From assembly GCF_035195345.1 (NCBI RefSeq), contig NZ_CP136574.1, forward strand, positions 2,285,871 through 2,349,870: DNA of 64,000 bases, in the 5' to 3' direction. The position numbers and the translations under genes are program-made. Source of the stretch: Flavobacterium sp. GTDB taxonomy: Bacteria; Bacteroidota; Bacteroidia; Flavobacteriales; Flavobacteriaceae. Shown one piece after another: positions 45,904-54,785 of the stretch. A model generated the notes under the pieces. That model was not told where the DNA came from. It did not search any database and worked only from the letters and a program-made list of their open reading frames with translations. Within the stretch, counting starts at the first letter, position 1; every line of letters starts with the position of its first letter.

Positions 45904-47289
45904 ATGAAGCGTAATCCTTTATTAACCGTTTATATTACAAATTATAACTATGGAATGTATATACAACAATCTGTAGAGAGTGTATTGTCTCAAACATTTC
46001 AAGATTTTGAACTTTTTATCATAGATGATGGTTCTGTAGATAATAGTAAAGAAATTATTGAACAATACAGGGATAATCCTAAAATAAATATAATATATCA
46101 ACAAAATAAAGGATTAAATGTAACCAATAATATTGCAATGAGAGCCTCTATTGCCAAATATATTATGAGGTTGGATGCAGATGATTTTCTTACGCCAGAT
46201 GCATTAGAAATTATGGTTTCTGCATTAGAAAACGATATAGATTTAGGATTGGTTTTCCCTGACTATTATTATACCAACGATAATGGTATAATAACTGGAG
46301 AAGAAATTAGGCATGATTTTGATAAAGATGTTTCTCTTTTCGATCAGCCTGCTCACGGTGCATGTACAATGATACGCTTAGAAAATTTGAAAATGTTAGG
46401 AGGTTATAATGAAAGCTTTACTTGTCAAGATGGTTATGATTTATGGATAAAATTTATAATGCACTTCAAAGTTACAAATATTAATAAACCCCTTTTTTAC
46501 TACAGAAGGCATGGAAATAATCTTACAGGTAATGAAGAAAGAATTTTATCAACAAGAAAAAAAATTAAAGAAACTTATGTAGAATCTTTTAAGTTAATTA
46601 CACCTAAAACAATAGCAATAATTCCAGTTAGAAATACATTTATTAATAAGATTAATTGGCCATTACACAAAAATTCAAATAATAAAACTATTTTGGAATT
46701 GGCTTTGGAAAAATTAGAAAACTCCAAAAAAATTGATTGGATTGTAGTTACTTCTTCCGATAAAGAAATATTAGATTTTGTCGAAAGTAAGAAGATAAAA
46801 TTTTCAAAATTACTAATAATTGAAAGACCTTTTCAGTTATCAAAATCAGGAGAAACATTAAATAGTACATTTAAATTTATTTTAGAGTCAGTTACCCAAA
46901 AACAAATTATACCAGAGGCTATAATGTCATTTTCATTAGACTATCCATTTGTAACAACAGATATAGTTGATGATGCCATTAATACTTTAACTATTTTCAA
47001 TGCCGATTCTTTAATAAGTGTAAGACCAGATAATAAAATGTATTTCCAACACATAGGTCATGGTTTAATACCTATTTTAGAACAAGATAAATTCACAAGA
47101 CTTGAAAGAGAAGCTATATATAAGGGTCAAGGAGGAATTATGTTGTCAAAAGTCGATAATTTCAAAAATAGCGGTAAAATGCTATCGGGAAAAGTAGGTC
47201 ATATTGTCGTTGATGAAAAAGTTTCTTTTGGTGTTTTTTCAACATGGGATTTTTCTGTTTTTGAAATTATATCTAATAATTTTAATTAA
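45904..47289 (+). CDS. Fusion: family 2 glycosyltransferase + degenerate NeuA-like cytidylyltransferase domain
   Basis: The 461-residue protein has an N-terminal GT2 domain (residues 1-220): LLTVYITNYNYGMYI, the FIIDDGSVDNS nucleotide-binding loop, MRLDADDF with the DxD-type motif, and SFTCQDGYDLWIKF. From about residue 235 it continues with IAIIPVRN, WIVVTSSDKEILDF, a SLDYPFVTTDIVDDAI segment and VDEKVSFGVFSTWDFSVFE. That order and spacing match an acylneuraminate cytidylyltransferase, but the R-x-GSK-x-(I/L)-x-x-KN loop is lost (PVRNTFINKINWPLHKN). The second domain may be catalytically altered or only structural. A single polypeptide could activate or bind a CMP-sugar and transfer it. Function inferred. 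Confidence 0.78.
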   Translation: MKRNPLLTVYITNYNYGMYIQQSVESVLSQTFQDFELFIIDDGSVDNSKEIIEQYRDNPKINIIYQQNKGLNVTNNIAMRASIAKYIMRLDADDFLTPDALEIMVSALENDIDLGLVFPDYYYTNDNGIITGEEIRHDFDKDVSLFDQPAHGACTMIRLENLKMLGGYNESFTCQDGYDLWIKFIMHFKVTNINKPLFYYRRHGNNLTGNEERILSTRKKIKETYVESFKLITPKTIAIIPVRNTFINKINWPLHKNSNNKTILELALEKLENSKKIDWIVVTSSDKEILDFVESKKIKFSKLLIIERPFQLSKSGETLNSTFKFILESVTQKQIIPEAIMSFSLDYPFVTTDIVDDAINTLTIFNADSLISVRPDNKMYFQHIGHGLIPILEQDKFTRLEREAIYKGQGGIMLSKVDNFKNSGKMLSGKVGHIVVDEKVSFGVFSTWDFSVFEIISNNFN

Positions 47290-47300
47290 TAATAATTTTA

Positions 47301-48308
47301 ATGAGTAAAAGGAATAAAAATTATTTTTTTGTTGTAACGGGATTACAAGTTATTAATTGTGTAGAGTATATTAAGAATTATCAATTAGATAAAGGTTATA
47401 ATGTATTGTTTGTATGTAACAAAAAAATAAATTCAAGATTAGAAGTATTGTCTTTGATTAAAAACCATTACTTTGATGAAGTTATATTTATGCCTCCAAC
47501 TTTTTTATTAAATAAAAAAATTGCAAGATATAATTTTGTATTAATAAATCTTATCAGTTTTTTCAAGATATTTTTGTTTAAATTTAATGAAGGGCATTTG
47601 GTTGGAAATGATTTAAATGCATTTTACAGATATGCTTGCAAAAAATCTAAAAATGTTACAATTTCATTTATTGATGACGGTTCAGGATCGGTAAATTATA
47701 AAGCAGAAAATCCTTTTAAATATTTTAAGAATTATAAAAACAAATTATTATACAAATTTTTAAGAATTAATAATTATGATATATTATTTGATCAGTATTT
47801 CACTTCTTATGGTTCTTTTTTTTTACAGAAATTTAAATATAAAATAGTTAATAATAATTTTAATTACCTAAAAAACATATCGTTTTCAAATATAAACGAT
47901 TACATTATATTTATAGGAGATCCACATGTTGAAAGAGGGTATATATCTGAGGATAATTATTTAGATATCTTAGTTAAAATTAGAGATATGTTTCAAAAAG
48001 AAATTATTTATGTACCTAGAATTTTTGAATCAACAAAAAAACTAAAAAAAATAGAGCAAATTATGAGCGTGCAACGAAATGATTTTCCAATAGAAATATA
48101 TTTATCTTCATTGGAAAAGTTGCCAAATCGAATAATTACTTTCCATTCTTCTGCCTTATTTAATGTTAGAAACTTATTTGGCGAAAATATTGACTATCAT
48201 TATATAAAACTTCCAAATTATACCAATGAAGTCCATATGAAAAATTTGCAAAAAATATGGAATGATTTAGCAAGTTTTTCTAAGGAAATAGTATTATGTC
48301 AAAAATAA
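47301..48308 (+). CDS. Candidate sialyltransferase-like glycosyltransferase (GT52/polysialyltransferase-like)
   Basis: The 335-residue protein is not a GT2 or GT4 enzyme. It shows three spaced elements known from bacterial sialyltransferases: an acidic D-D-G (DDGSG, residues 125-129), a strand-turn GDPHVERG at 207-214 followed by IYVPRIFES (238-244) where the family usually has H-P, and an S-S pair in FHSSAL (281-286). An N-terminal VVTGLQVINCVEYI start also fits. The H-P motif itself is altered. Next to a NeuB-like synthase and two cytidylyltransferase-type domains, a role in transferring a nonulosonate-like sugar is plausible. Visibly even more AT-rich than its neighbours, which suggests transfer. 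Family assignment is tentative. Confidence 0.5.
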   Translation: MSKRNKNYFFVVTGLQVINCVEYIKNYQLDKGYNVLFVCNKKINSRLEVLSLIKNHYFDEVIFMPPTFLLNKKIARYNFVLINLISFFKIFLFKFNEGHLVGNDLNAFYRYACKKSKNVTISFIDDGSGSVNYKAENPFKYFKNYKNKLLYKFLRINNYDILFDQYFTSYGSFFLQKFKYKIVNNNFNYLKNISFSNINDYIIFIGDPHVERGYISEDNYLDILVKIRDMFQKEIIYVPRIFESTKKLKKIEQIMSVQRNDFPIEIYLSSLEKLPNRIITFHSSALFNVRNLFGENIDYHYIKLPNYTNEVHMKNLQKIWNDLASFSKEIVLCQK

Positions 48309-48312
48309 AAAT

Positions 48313-49491
48313 ATGATTTTTTTAAAAAAAATAAATGATTTCTGTTTGTACTTATTAGTACTTTCTGTTGTTTTTGAATTTTGGAATCCTTTTGATTTAA
48401 AAGGAGTACTTTCTATAACAATGGTCGTTTTTTTTATTTATATAATTTCCACTTTACCATTTCTTAATAAACGTTTATCTTTTTTTTACCTGGGGCCTTA
48501 TATTAAACCTATTTTATTATTTCTACTGATAGAAGCAATATCATCATTTTTAAATATTACTTATATAGAAGAATTAAATGATCTTTTTACTACAAGAATT
48601 TTAAAATTTTTATTTTTATTGTTAATTTTAGGAAATCACTTGATATCAAACCCAACAATTCTATTGTATGTTTTAAAAATATATACGTTTGGTATTTTTT
48701 TATTAAGTGTTTTATTTCTGTTTGGAATAGGTGTAGATATTGATTTTACAGAAGGTGAGAGTAGGCTTATAATTTTTGGTGAAAATCCAAATAATATAGG
48801 TATTAAGGCTGTTATAGGAGCTTTAATTTTGCTTTCATTTATTTTGGAACAAAAATTTAATATAATTTATAAAATTTTTATGGGACTCATGTTAGTTCCT
48901 ATATTTCCTTTAATTTCAGCAACTGCTTCAAGAGGTGCAGTTTTTACATTTTTCATTGGAGCAGCAGTTATGATTTTGCTTTTAAAGAAAAATTTTAAAG
49001 TTAAATTTTTAATAATAATTTTAGCTTCTATTGTAGGAGTATTATTATTTAATTATTTTTTAAGTAATGAGATTTTTTATACTAGATTTATGCAATTTGT
49101 AGATGAAGGGAAAACAGGAAGAAATGATATATGGGAAATTGCATTTGGTTTTTTTGTTGATAATCCATTTTTAGGAGTAGGGAGGTCTGGTTTTAAACCT
49201 ATGATGAAAGAAACTTTTGGTGGGGCAATGGGAGCTCATAATGCTTTTCTTGAAATATTAGCTACAACGGGCTTAATTGGTTTTATCGTATTTATGATTT
49301 TTTATTTTAGACTTTTAATCCTTGCACATAATAATTTCAAAAGGACAAAAACAGTGTTAATTTTTTTGCTTTTTTCTGCAATAACGCTCCATATATTTAA
49401 AGCGGGGGGAGCTATTTCTAGTTTGTTTGTTTGGTTTGTTTTTGCAATTTTAATAGGTTCAACAAGAATGAATAATCATGTAATAAATTAA
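48313..49491 (+). CDS. wzy: Wzy-like polysaccharide polymerase / O-antigen ligase family
   Basis: The 392-residue protein has about ten to twelve membrane helices and a large external loop. The loop carries GRNDIWEIAFGFFVDNPFLGVGRSGF and GGAMGAHNAFLEILATTGLIG, the Wzy_C/O-antigen-ligase signature. In a locus with a flippase and a Wzc-type co-polymerase it most likely joins repeat units in the periplasm; a ligase role is the alternative. Like its upstream neighbour it is very AT-rich. It starts 4 bp after the sialyltransferase-like gene. Confidence 0.82.
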   Translation: MIFLKKINDFCLYLLVLSVVFEFWNPFDLKGVLSITMVVFFIYIISTLPFLNKRLSFFYLGPYIKPILLFLLIEAISSFLNITYIEELNDLFTTRILKFLFLLLILGNHLISNPTILLYVLKIYTFGIFLLSVLFLFGIGVDIDFTEGESRLIIFGENPNNIGIKAVIGALILLSFILEQKFNIIYKIFMGLMLVPIFPLISATASRGAVFTFFIGAAVMILLLKKNFKVKFLIIILASIVGVLLFNYFLSNEIFYTRFMQFVDEGKTGRNDIWEIAFGFFVDNPFLGVGRSGFKPMMKETFGGAMGAHNAFLEILATTGLIGFIVFMIFYFRLLILAHNNFKRTKTVLIFLLFSAITLHIFKAGGAISSLFVWFVFAILIGSTRMNNHVIN

Positions 49492-49494
49492 GTT

Positions 49495-50622
49495 ATGAAA
49501 ATATTAATAATATCAGATAATTACCCATCGGAACAACATCCTACTAATGGAGTTTTTGTATACAATTTAGTGCAACAATTTGCAAAACTAGGGCATGAAG
49601 TAATTGTTATTGCGCCTTTTCAATTAGTGCCAAGAAAAATAAAATTTAAAAAAGTAGTATATGGTAATGAATTAGCAAAGGTTTACCGTCCATTATTTAC
49701 TTCTTTATCCACAAAACAAATAGGAAGTTTTAATACCTATACAATTGCTCGTAAAATACAAGTAAATGCAATACAACGTATTATAAAGAAAAATAAAATT
49801 GAGTTTGATGTAGTGTATTGTCATTTTATAAAAAATGCATTATTAGGTGTAGAAGCATTAGAAAAATATAATAAGCCATTTATTGCAGCTGTAGGTGAAA
49901 ATAGAAATATCCAATTAGTACAAAAATGGTATAATAAGAATACATATACGAAATTTTTCAATAAAATAGATGGTTTTATAGCTGTTTCTGAATTGATAAA
50001 AGAGAAATTGATAGATATGAAAGTTTCTCAAGATAAAATTATTGTAGAGCCTAATGGGGTGGATTTTGAAGTGTATTATAAAAGGGAAAATATAAATGAG
50101 CTTAGAGAAAAATATAATTTACCTCAAAATAAAACATTAGTTATGTTTTTAGGACATTTTATAGAAAACAAAGGGCCTCTAAGATTGGTTAAAGCAGCTG
50201 AAGGAATTGAGAACATTGGTCTAGTTATGGTAGGGGAAGGAAAACAAAATCCAGAAAGCACAGATATTGTTTTCAAACAGAAAGTACCTAGAAGTTGTGT
50301 TCCTGAACTTTTATCAGCTTCGGATATCTTTGTTTTACCAACGCAGCACGAAGGCTCTAGTAACGCTATAATTGAAGCAATGGCTTGTGGATTACCTATA
50401 ATTTCATCTGATATTCCTGAAATAAGAGTGCAATGTACTTCAGATTTTTCAATTTTAGTTGATCCAAATGATATTTCTCAAATTAGAACAGCACTAGAAA
50501 AACTATTAGTAAATGAACAATTAAGAGATAAAATGTCATTACATGCTATTGAACATGCACAAAAATTTAGTATAGAAAGAAGAACTGAAAGAATTATTAA
50601 ATTTATAAAGTCGTTTTTATAA
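49495..50622 (+). CDS. Family 4 glycosyltransferase
   Basis: The 375-residue GT-B enzyme has an N-terminal ISDNYPSEQHPTNGVFVYNL acceptor domain and EPNGVDFEVY in the linker. The C-terminal GT4 donor site is QHEGSSNAIIEAMACGLPII, with the E-x7-E retaining-glycosyltransferase motif. It probably adds one sugar of the repeat unit on the cytoplasmic face of the inner membrane. It starts three bases after the polymerase stop. Confidence 0.88.
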   Translation: MKILIISDNYPSEQHPTNGVFVYNLVQQFAKLGHEVIVIAPFQLVPRKIKFKKVVYGNELAKVYRPLFTSLSTKQIGSFNTYTIARKIQVNAIQRIIKKNKIEFDVVYCHFIKNALLGVEALEKYNKPFIAAVGENRNIQLVQKWYNKNTYTKFFNKIDGFIAVSELIKEKLIDMKVSQDKIIVEPNGVDFEVYYKRENINELREKYNLPQNKTLVMFLGHFIENKGPLRLVKAAEGIENIGLVMVGEGKQNPESTDIVFKQKVPRSCVPELLSASDIFVLPTQHEGSSNAIIEAMACGLPIISSDIPEIRVQCTSDFSILVDPNDISQIRTALEKLLVNEQLRDKMSLHAIEHAQKFSIERRTERIIKFIKSFL

Positions 50623-50677
50623 ATTTATATAAATTAATTTTTTTTCAAACTTTTAATAAATCTTAAAATAATAAAAT

Positions 50678-52120
50678 ATGTTATTCAATTCTTATGGTTT
50701 TGCTGTTTTTTTGCCTATTGTTTTTCTTTTATATTGGTTTATAGCTAAAAAAAGTATAGTAAAACAAAATTTTTTATTAATTATAGCTAGTTATTTTTTT
50801 TATGCTTGTTGGGATTATAGATTTTTATTTTTATTGATTTTTTCAACTATTTTGGATTATTTTACTGCTATTAAAATGTCGCAATCAAGTTCTAAAGTAA
50901 ATAAAAAATTATGGTTTTGGATAAGTATAATTATTAATTTAGGATTTTTAGGAGTTTTTAAATACTACAATTTTTTTGCTGAATCTTTTATAAATTTTAT
51001 TAGTTTTTTTGGTTTTGAGGCTAGTTACTTTACTTTAAATATCATTTTACCGGTTGGAATATCATTCTATACATTTCACGGTTTATCGTATGTAATTGAT
51101 ATTTATTACAATAGGATAAAACCAGAAAGAAATTTTGTGGATTATTCTCTTTTTGTATGTTATTTTCCTCTATTAGTTGCAGGACCTATTGAACGTGCAA
51201 CTCATTTGTTACCGCAAATAAAAAGAAAGAGGAATTTTGATTACTATAAAGCAGTTGATGGTCTTAAGCAAATACTATGGGGGCTATTCAAAAAAATGGT
51301 AATTGCAGATAACTGTGCTGAATTTGCAAATTTATATTTCAATAATTATAATGATTATTCTGGAAGTTCTTTAATTCTTGGAGCAATATTTTTCACTTTT
51401 CAAATTTATTGTGATTTTTCTGGTTATTCGGATATTGCTTTAGGAACTTCGAGATTATTTGGCATTGAATTGTTAAGGAATTTTTCTTTTCCATATTTTT
51501 CTAGGGATATAGCGGAATTTTGGAGAAGATGGCATATTTCACTTTCTTCTTGGTTTAGAGATTATTTATATATTCCATTAGGAGGTAGTAAAGGAGGTAT
51601 GTGGATGAAAGTTAGAAATACTTTTATTATATTTATTGTAAGTGGCTTTTGGCATGGGGCAAATTGGACTTTTATTGTATGGGGTTTCTTGAACGCATTG
51701 TATTTTATGCCATTATTATTGACAAATAATAATAGAAATAATTTTGAAATAGTTGCTAAAGGAAGGTTTTTTCCATCTTTTAGAGATGCTTTAAATATGT
51801 TTTTAACATTCACTTTAACTGTATTTGCTTGGATATTTTTTAGAGCAGATAATTTAGAGCATGCTTTTAGCTATATTAAGAAAATTTTTGAATCCCCATT
51901 TCTTAACCTTTCGGATATACCAATTTTATCATACGTTGTAATAGTATTAATTATTTTCTTTATTCTCATAGAATGGATAGGCCGAACAGGTGAATATGCA
52001 CTTCAAAATTTAAAATATAATAATTACCGCTTTTTAGAATGGTGTTTTTATTTTATAATTATTATTTCTATTTTTCTGTTTGCAGGTAAAGAGCAAGATT
52101 TTATTTATTTTCAATTCTAA
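50678..52120 (+). CDS. MBOAT-family membrane O-acyltransferase (AlgI/DltB-like)
   Basis: The 480-residue protein has roughly 11 membrane helices. It shows the MBOAT landmarks: an N-terminal LFNSYGFAVFLPIVFLLYW, PVGISFYTFHGLSYVID, and FWHGANWTFIVWG with the catalytic histidine near residue 325. It would pass an acyl group, usually acetyl, across the inner membrane for O-acylation of the extracytoplasmic polymer, as in alginate (AlgI) or peptidoglycan (PatA) systems. The SGNH-like gene three bases downstream is its likely partner. Confidence 0.9.
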   Translation: MLFNSYGFAVFLPIVFLLYWFIAKKSIVKQNFLLIIASYFFYACWDYRFLFLLIFSTILDYFTAIKMSQSSSKVNKKLWFWISIIINLGFLGVFKYYNFFAESFINFISFFGFEASYFTLNIILPVGISFYTFHGLSYVIDIYYNRIKPERNFVDYSLFVCYFPLLVAGPIERATHLLPQIKRKRNFDYYKAVDGLKQILWGLFKKMVIADNCAEFANLYFNNYNDYSGSSLILGAIFFTFQIYCDFSGYSDIALGTSRLFGIELLRNFSFPYFSRDIAEFWRRWHISLSSWFRDYLYIPLGGSKGGMWMKVRNTFIIFIVSGFWHGANWTFIVWGFLNALYFMPLLLTNNNRNNFEIVAKGRFFPSFRDALNMFLTFTLTVFAWIFFRADNLEHAFSYIKKIFESPFLNLSDIPILSYVVIVLIIFFILIEWIGRTGEYALQNLKYNNYRFLEWCFYFIIIISIFLFAGKEQDFIYFQF

Positions 52121-52123
52121 ATT

Positions 52124-53038
52124 ATGAAAAAATTTTTTAAAAAGATTGTCTATTTTTCTATTCCATTATTATTTATTATTGGAATATATGTTTATTCATT
52201 TAGTTTTGGGAGTTTTGATTTTTATTATGGAAGGGTATCTTCACCAAAACAAAACTCATTAATTATTGGTAACTCAAGAGCAGCGCAAGGATTGGTTCCA
52301 TCGGTTTTTAATGATGAGTTGATTAATAAAAAGAATAAAATGTATAATTTTTCTTTTGCAGCAAATTATTCACCTTATGGCCCAGCCTATTACAAGAGTA
52401 TTAAGAATAAAGTAGATGAAACTGTAAAGGATGGTGTTTTTATTATATCTGTTGATCCAGGTTCTATATCTTCTAATACAGATAATCCAAATGATGAAAG
52501 TCTTTTTATAGAGAATAGCTCTTTTTTGGCTAATATTGAATGTGTTTCTTGTAATCCAAATTTTGAATATATACTTCATAGACAAGAAACTTTTTACAAG
52601 AAACTTTTTTTGAACAAAATTCGAGGTGAAGGATTTTTACATGACGATGGTTGGCTAGAAGTTAATTTAGAAATGGATACTTCTTCAATTAATAAAAGAC
52701 TAAAACTAAAATTGCAGGAAGAAGGATATTCGGCTAAATATCATTTTTCAAAAAAAAGATATGAGTATTTAGAAAAAACTATAACTTTTTTAAAAAGCCA
52801 TGGTAAAGTTTATATTGTAAGACTACCTGTTCATAATTCTATTTTAGAGAGACAATTTAAGGCATTTCCAGATTTTGATAAAAAAATATCTTTTTTGGCA
52901 AAAAAAAATGGTGTTAAATTTAAGGTGTTTAATAATAATCAGGGAAAATATATATTTACAGACGGTAGTCATTTATATAAAGAATCTTCATTATTAATTA
53001 GTAAAGAAATTGCACAATGGATTAATCTTGATCAGTAA
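52124..53038 (+). CDS. SGNH/GDSL-like periplasmic O-acyltransferase partner of the MBOAT
   Basis: The 304-residue protein has one N-terminal membrane helix (about residues 8-25). An SGNH-like block I follows (IIGNSRAAQG, candidate nucleophile Ser51), and a C-terminal D-x-x-H element is present (TDGSHLY, about residues 280-286). This is the layout of AlgJ/AlgX/PatB-type enzymes that take the acyl group from the MBOAT and place it on the glycan in the periplasm. The gene lies 3 bp behind the MBOAT gene. The motif reading is convincing, but the family is divergent and I cannot name it more closely. Confidence 0.68.
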   Translation: MKKFFKKIVYFSIPLLFIIGIYVYSFSFGSFDFYYGRVSSPKQNSLIIGNSRAAQGLVPSVFNDELINKKNKMYNFSFAANYSPYGPAYYKSIKNKVDETVKDGVFIISVDPGSISSNTDNPNDESLFIENSSFLANIECVSCNPNFEYILHRQETFYKKLFLNKIRGEGFLHDDGWLEVNLEMDTSSINKRLKLKLQEEGYSAKYHFSKKRYEYLEKTITFLKSHGKVYIVRLPVHNSILERQFKAFPDFDKKISFLAKKNGVKFKVFNNNQGKYIFTDGSHLYKESSLLISKEIAQWINLDQ

Positions 53039-53073
53039 TTATTATTTATTTAATGAACATAATTTTATAAAAA

Positions 53074-53928
53074 ATGAAAATAATTATCAATGCTGATGAT
53101 TTTGGTTTTACAAAGTCGGTAAATGAAGCAGTATTCACATTAGCTAAAAAGGGAACATTAACCTCTACAACCGTTATGGTTAATATGCCTTATTGGGAAG
53201 AGGTAGATAAATTATTAGAATATCCTAATTTTGGCATTGGTCTGCATTTTAATATAACTCAAGGAAAGCCTATTTTAGATGCGTCAGAAATTTCAACAAT
53301 TGTGAATAGTGAAACGGGAGAGTTTTATGAATTTAAAGAATTAAGAAAAAGGAGTAAACAAGGAAAAATAAATGTTAATGACGTTTATAAAGAATTAAAG
53401 GCTCAAATTTTATTATTAAAACAGCGTGTAGGAGATCGTTTAACTCATATGGATTCGCATCAAGGAGTACATAAATATAAGCCCATTTCAAATGCTTTTT
53501 TATCTTTAGGGAAAGAAAACATAGTATTAGGTTTACGTTCACCTCATCATTTGTTTATTACTGATGCTATAGTTCCTGAGGTTGTTGGAATTAAAAATAT
53601 TTTTAAGTTTGGAATAAAAAGATATATAACAGAATTGTATTATAGAAAATATAATGTTGCTTTTCGCAAATATTATGTAATGCCTGAAGGGGAACTTTTA
53701 AATATAAATTTAAAAAAAGTAGATACTTTTGAAGCATTGGAAAAATTAATTGCTTTAGAAAAGTTATATATTGAAATTCCTTGCCATCCAGCTACATCAA
53801 TTACAGATTTGCCAAAGACAAAATTAACTGATAAAAGACTACAAGAGTTCGAAATATTGAAGTCTGAAAGTTTTAAAAATAGCCTCAATAAGTTTCAATT
53901 AATTAGCTTTAAAGATTTAAAAAAATGA
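53074..53928 (+). CDS. ChbG/YdjC-family carbohydrate deacetylase, copy 1
   Basis: The 284-residue protein begins IIINADDFGFTKSVNEAV with the metal-binding Asp pair (residues 8-9). It has GLHFN (H58), HMDSHQG (H125, H129) and a late EIPCHPA, the ChbG/YdjC metal-site set. Family members remove N-acetyl groups from short chito-oligosaccharides or other glycans. The protein has no signal peptide, so it would act in the cytoplasm on a lipid-linked or nucleotide-linked sugar. It overlaps the next gene, a paralogue, by four bases (ATGA). Confidence 0.88.
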   Translation: MKIIINADDFGFTKSVNEAVFTLAKKGTLTSTTVMVNMPYWEEVDKLLEYPNFGIGLHFNITQGKPILDASEISTIVNSETGEFYEFKELRKRSKQGKINVNDVYKELKAQILLLKQRVGDRLTHMDSHQGVHKYKPISNAFLSLGKENIVLGLRSPHHLFITDAIVPEVVGIKNIFKFGIKRYITELYYRKYNVAFRKYYVMPEGELLNINLKKVDTFEALEKLIALEKLYIEIPCHPATSITDLPKTKLTDKRLQEFEILKSESFKNSLNKFQLISFKDLKK

Positions 53929-54785
53929 AAATAATTATCAACGCAGACGATTTTGGAATGACAAAGTCAATAAATAATGCAATAACAGAATTAATGCATT
54001 TAGGAACTATTACTTCTACAACAGTAATGGTAAATATGCCTTATGCAAATGAGGCAATAGAGTTACTTAAAATCCCAAATATTAGTATTGGACTTCATTT
54101 TAATTTAACGGAAGGAAAACCAACGTCTTCTATTGATGAAGTATCTTCTTTAGTTGATAAAAAGGGTAATTTTCATTCTAAAAAAGAATTAGAGAGTAGA
54201 GCAAAGAAAAATTTAATTAAAAAAGAAGAAGTATTATTAGAGTTGAAAAACCAATATGCAAAGCTTTATGATATTTTAGGAGACAATATAACACACTTTG
54301 ATTCCCACCAAGGACTTAATAGAATTCCAGTAGTTTTTAAAGCATTATTGGATTTTGGAAAAGAAACTCAAAAGCCAAAAGGAATTCGTTTTTATGTTAA
54401 GCACTATATACAAAATTCAGGAAAAGTAATTGTTCCTGGTTTATTTGATATCCAAAAATTTGGAATTAAACGTTTGCTAGTGGAGCAATACCTTAAAAAT
54501 AATAAAAATCAAATTAATAAATATTTTAAGAGCCCTGAAGGGATGTTGGTTACAAGTTCTCATAATGCTATTGATGTTTTTAAAGCTTTGGTAAAAAATC
54601 CTTTGGCAAAATTTGAGAATGCAATTTTAGAGATACCTTGTCATCCATCTATTGATATAACTGAATTAGAAAACACAAAGTTAACAGATGAAAGAGTTAT
54701 AGAATACCAATTTTTGAAATCAACAGCATTTCTTGAAGCAAAGAAAAGTTTAGATTTAGTTAGTTTCAATTCTGTAGTAGCATAA
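53925..54785 (+). CDS. ChbG/YdjC-family carbohydrate deacetylase, copy 2
   Basis: The 286-residue paralogue of the previous gene shares the start IIINADDFGMTKSINNA, TTVMVNMPY, GLHFN, THFDSHQG and EIPCHPS, so all metal ligands are kept. The two proteins differ widely elsewhere, which suggests an old duplication with divided substrate use or a heterodimer rather than a recent copy. It is translationally coupled to copy 1 and overlaps the following glycosyltransferase by one base. Confidence 0.88.
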   Translation: MKIIINADDFGMTKSINNAITELMHLGTITSTTVMVNMPYANEAIELLKIPNISIGLHFNLTEGKPTSSIDEVSSLVDKKGNFHSKKELESRAKKNLIKKEEVLLELKNQYAKLYDILGDNITHFDSHQGLNRIPVVFKALLDFGKETQKPKGIRFYVKHYIQNSGKVIVPGLFDIQKFGIKRLLVEQYLKNNKNQINKYFKSPEGMLVTSSHNAIDVFKALVKNPLAKFENAILEIPCHPSIDITELENTKLTDERVIEYQFLKSTAFLEAKKSLDLVSFNSVVA

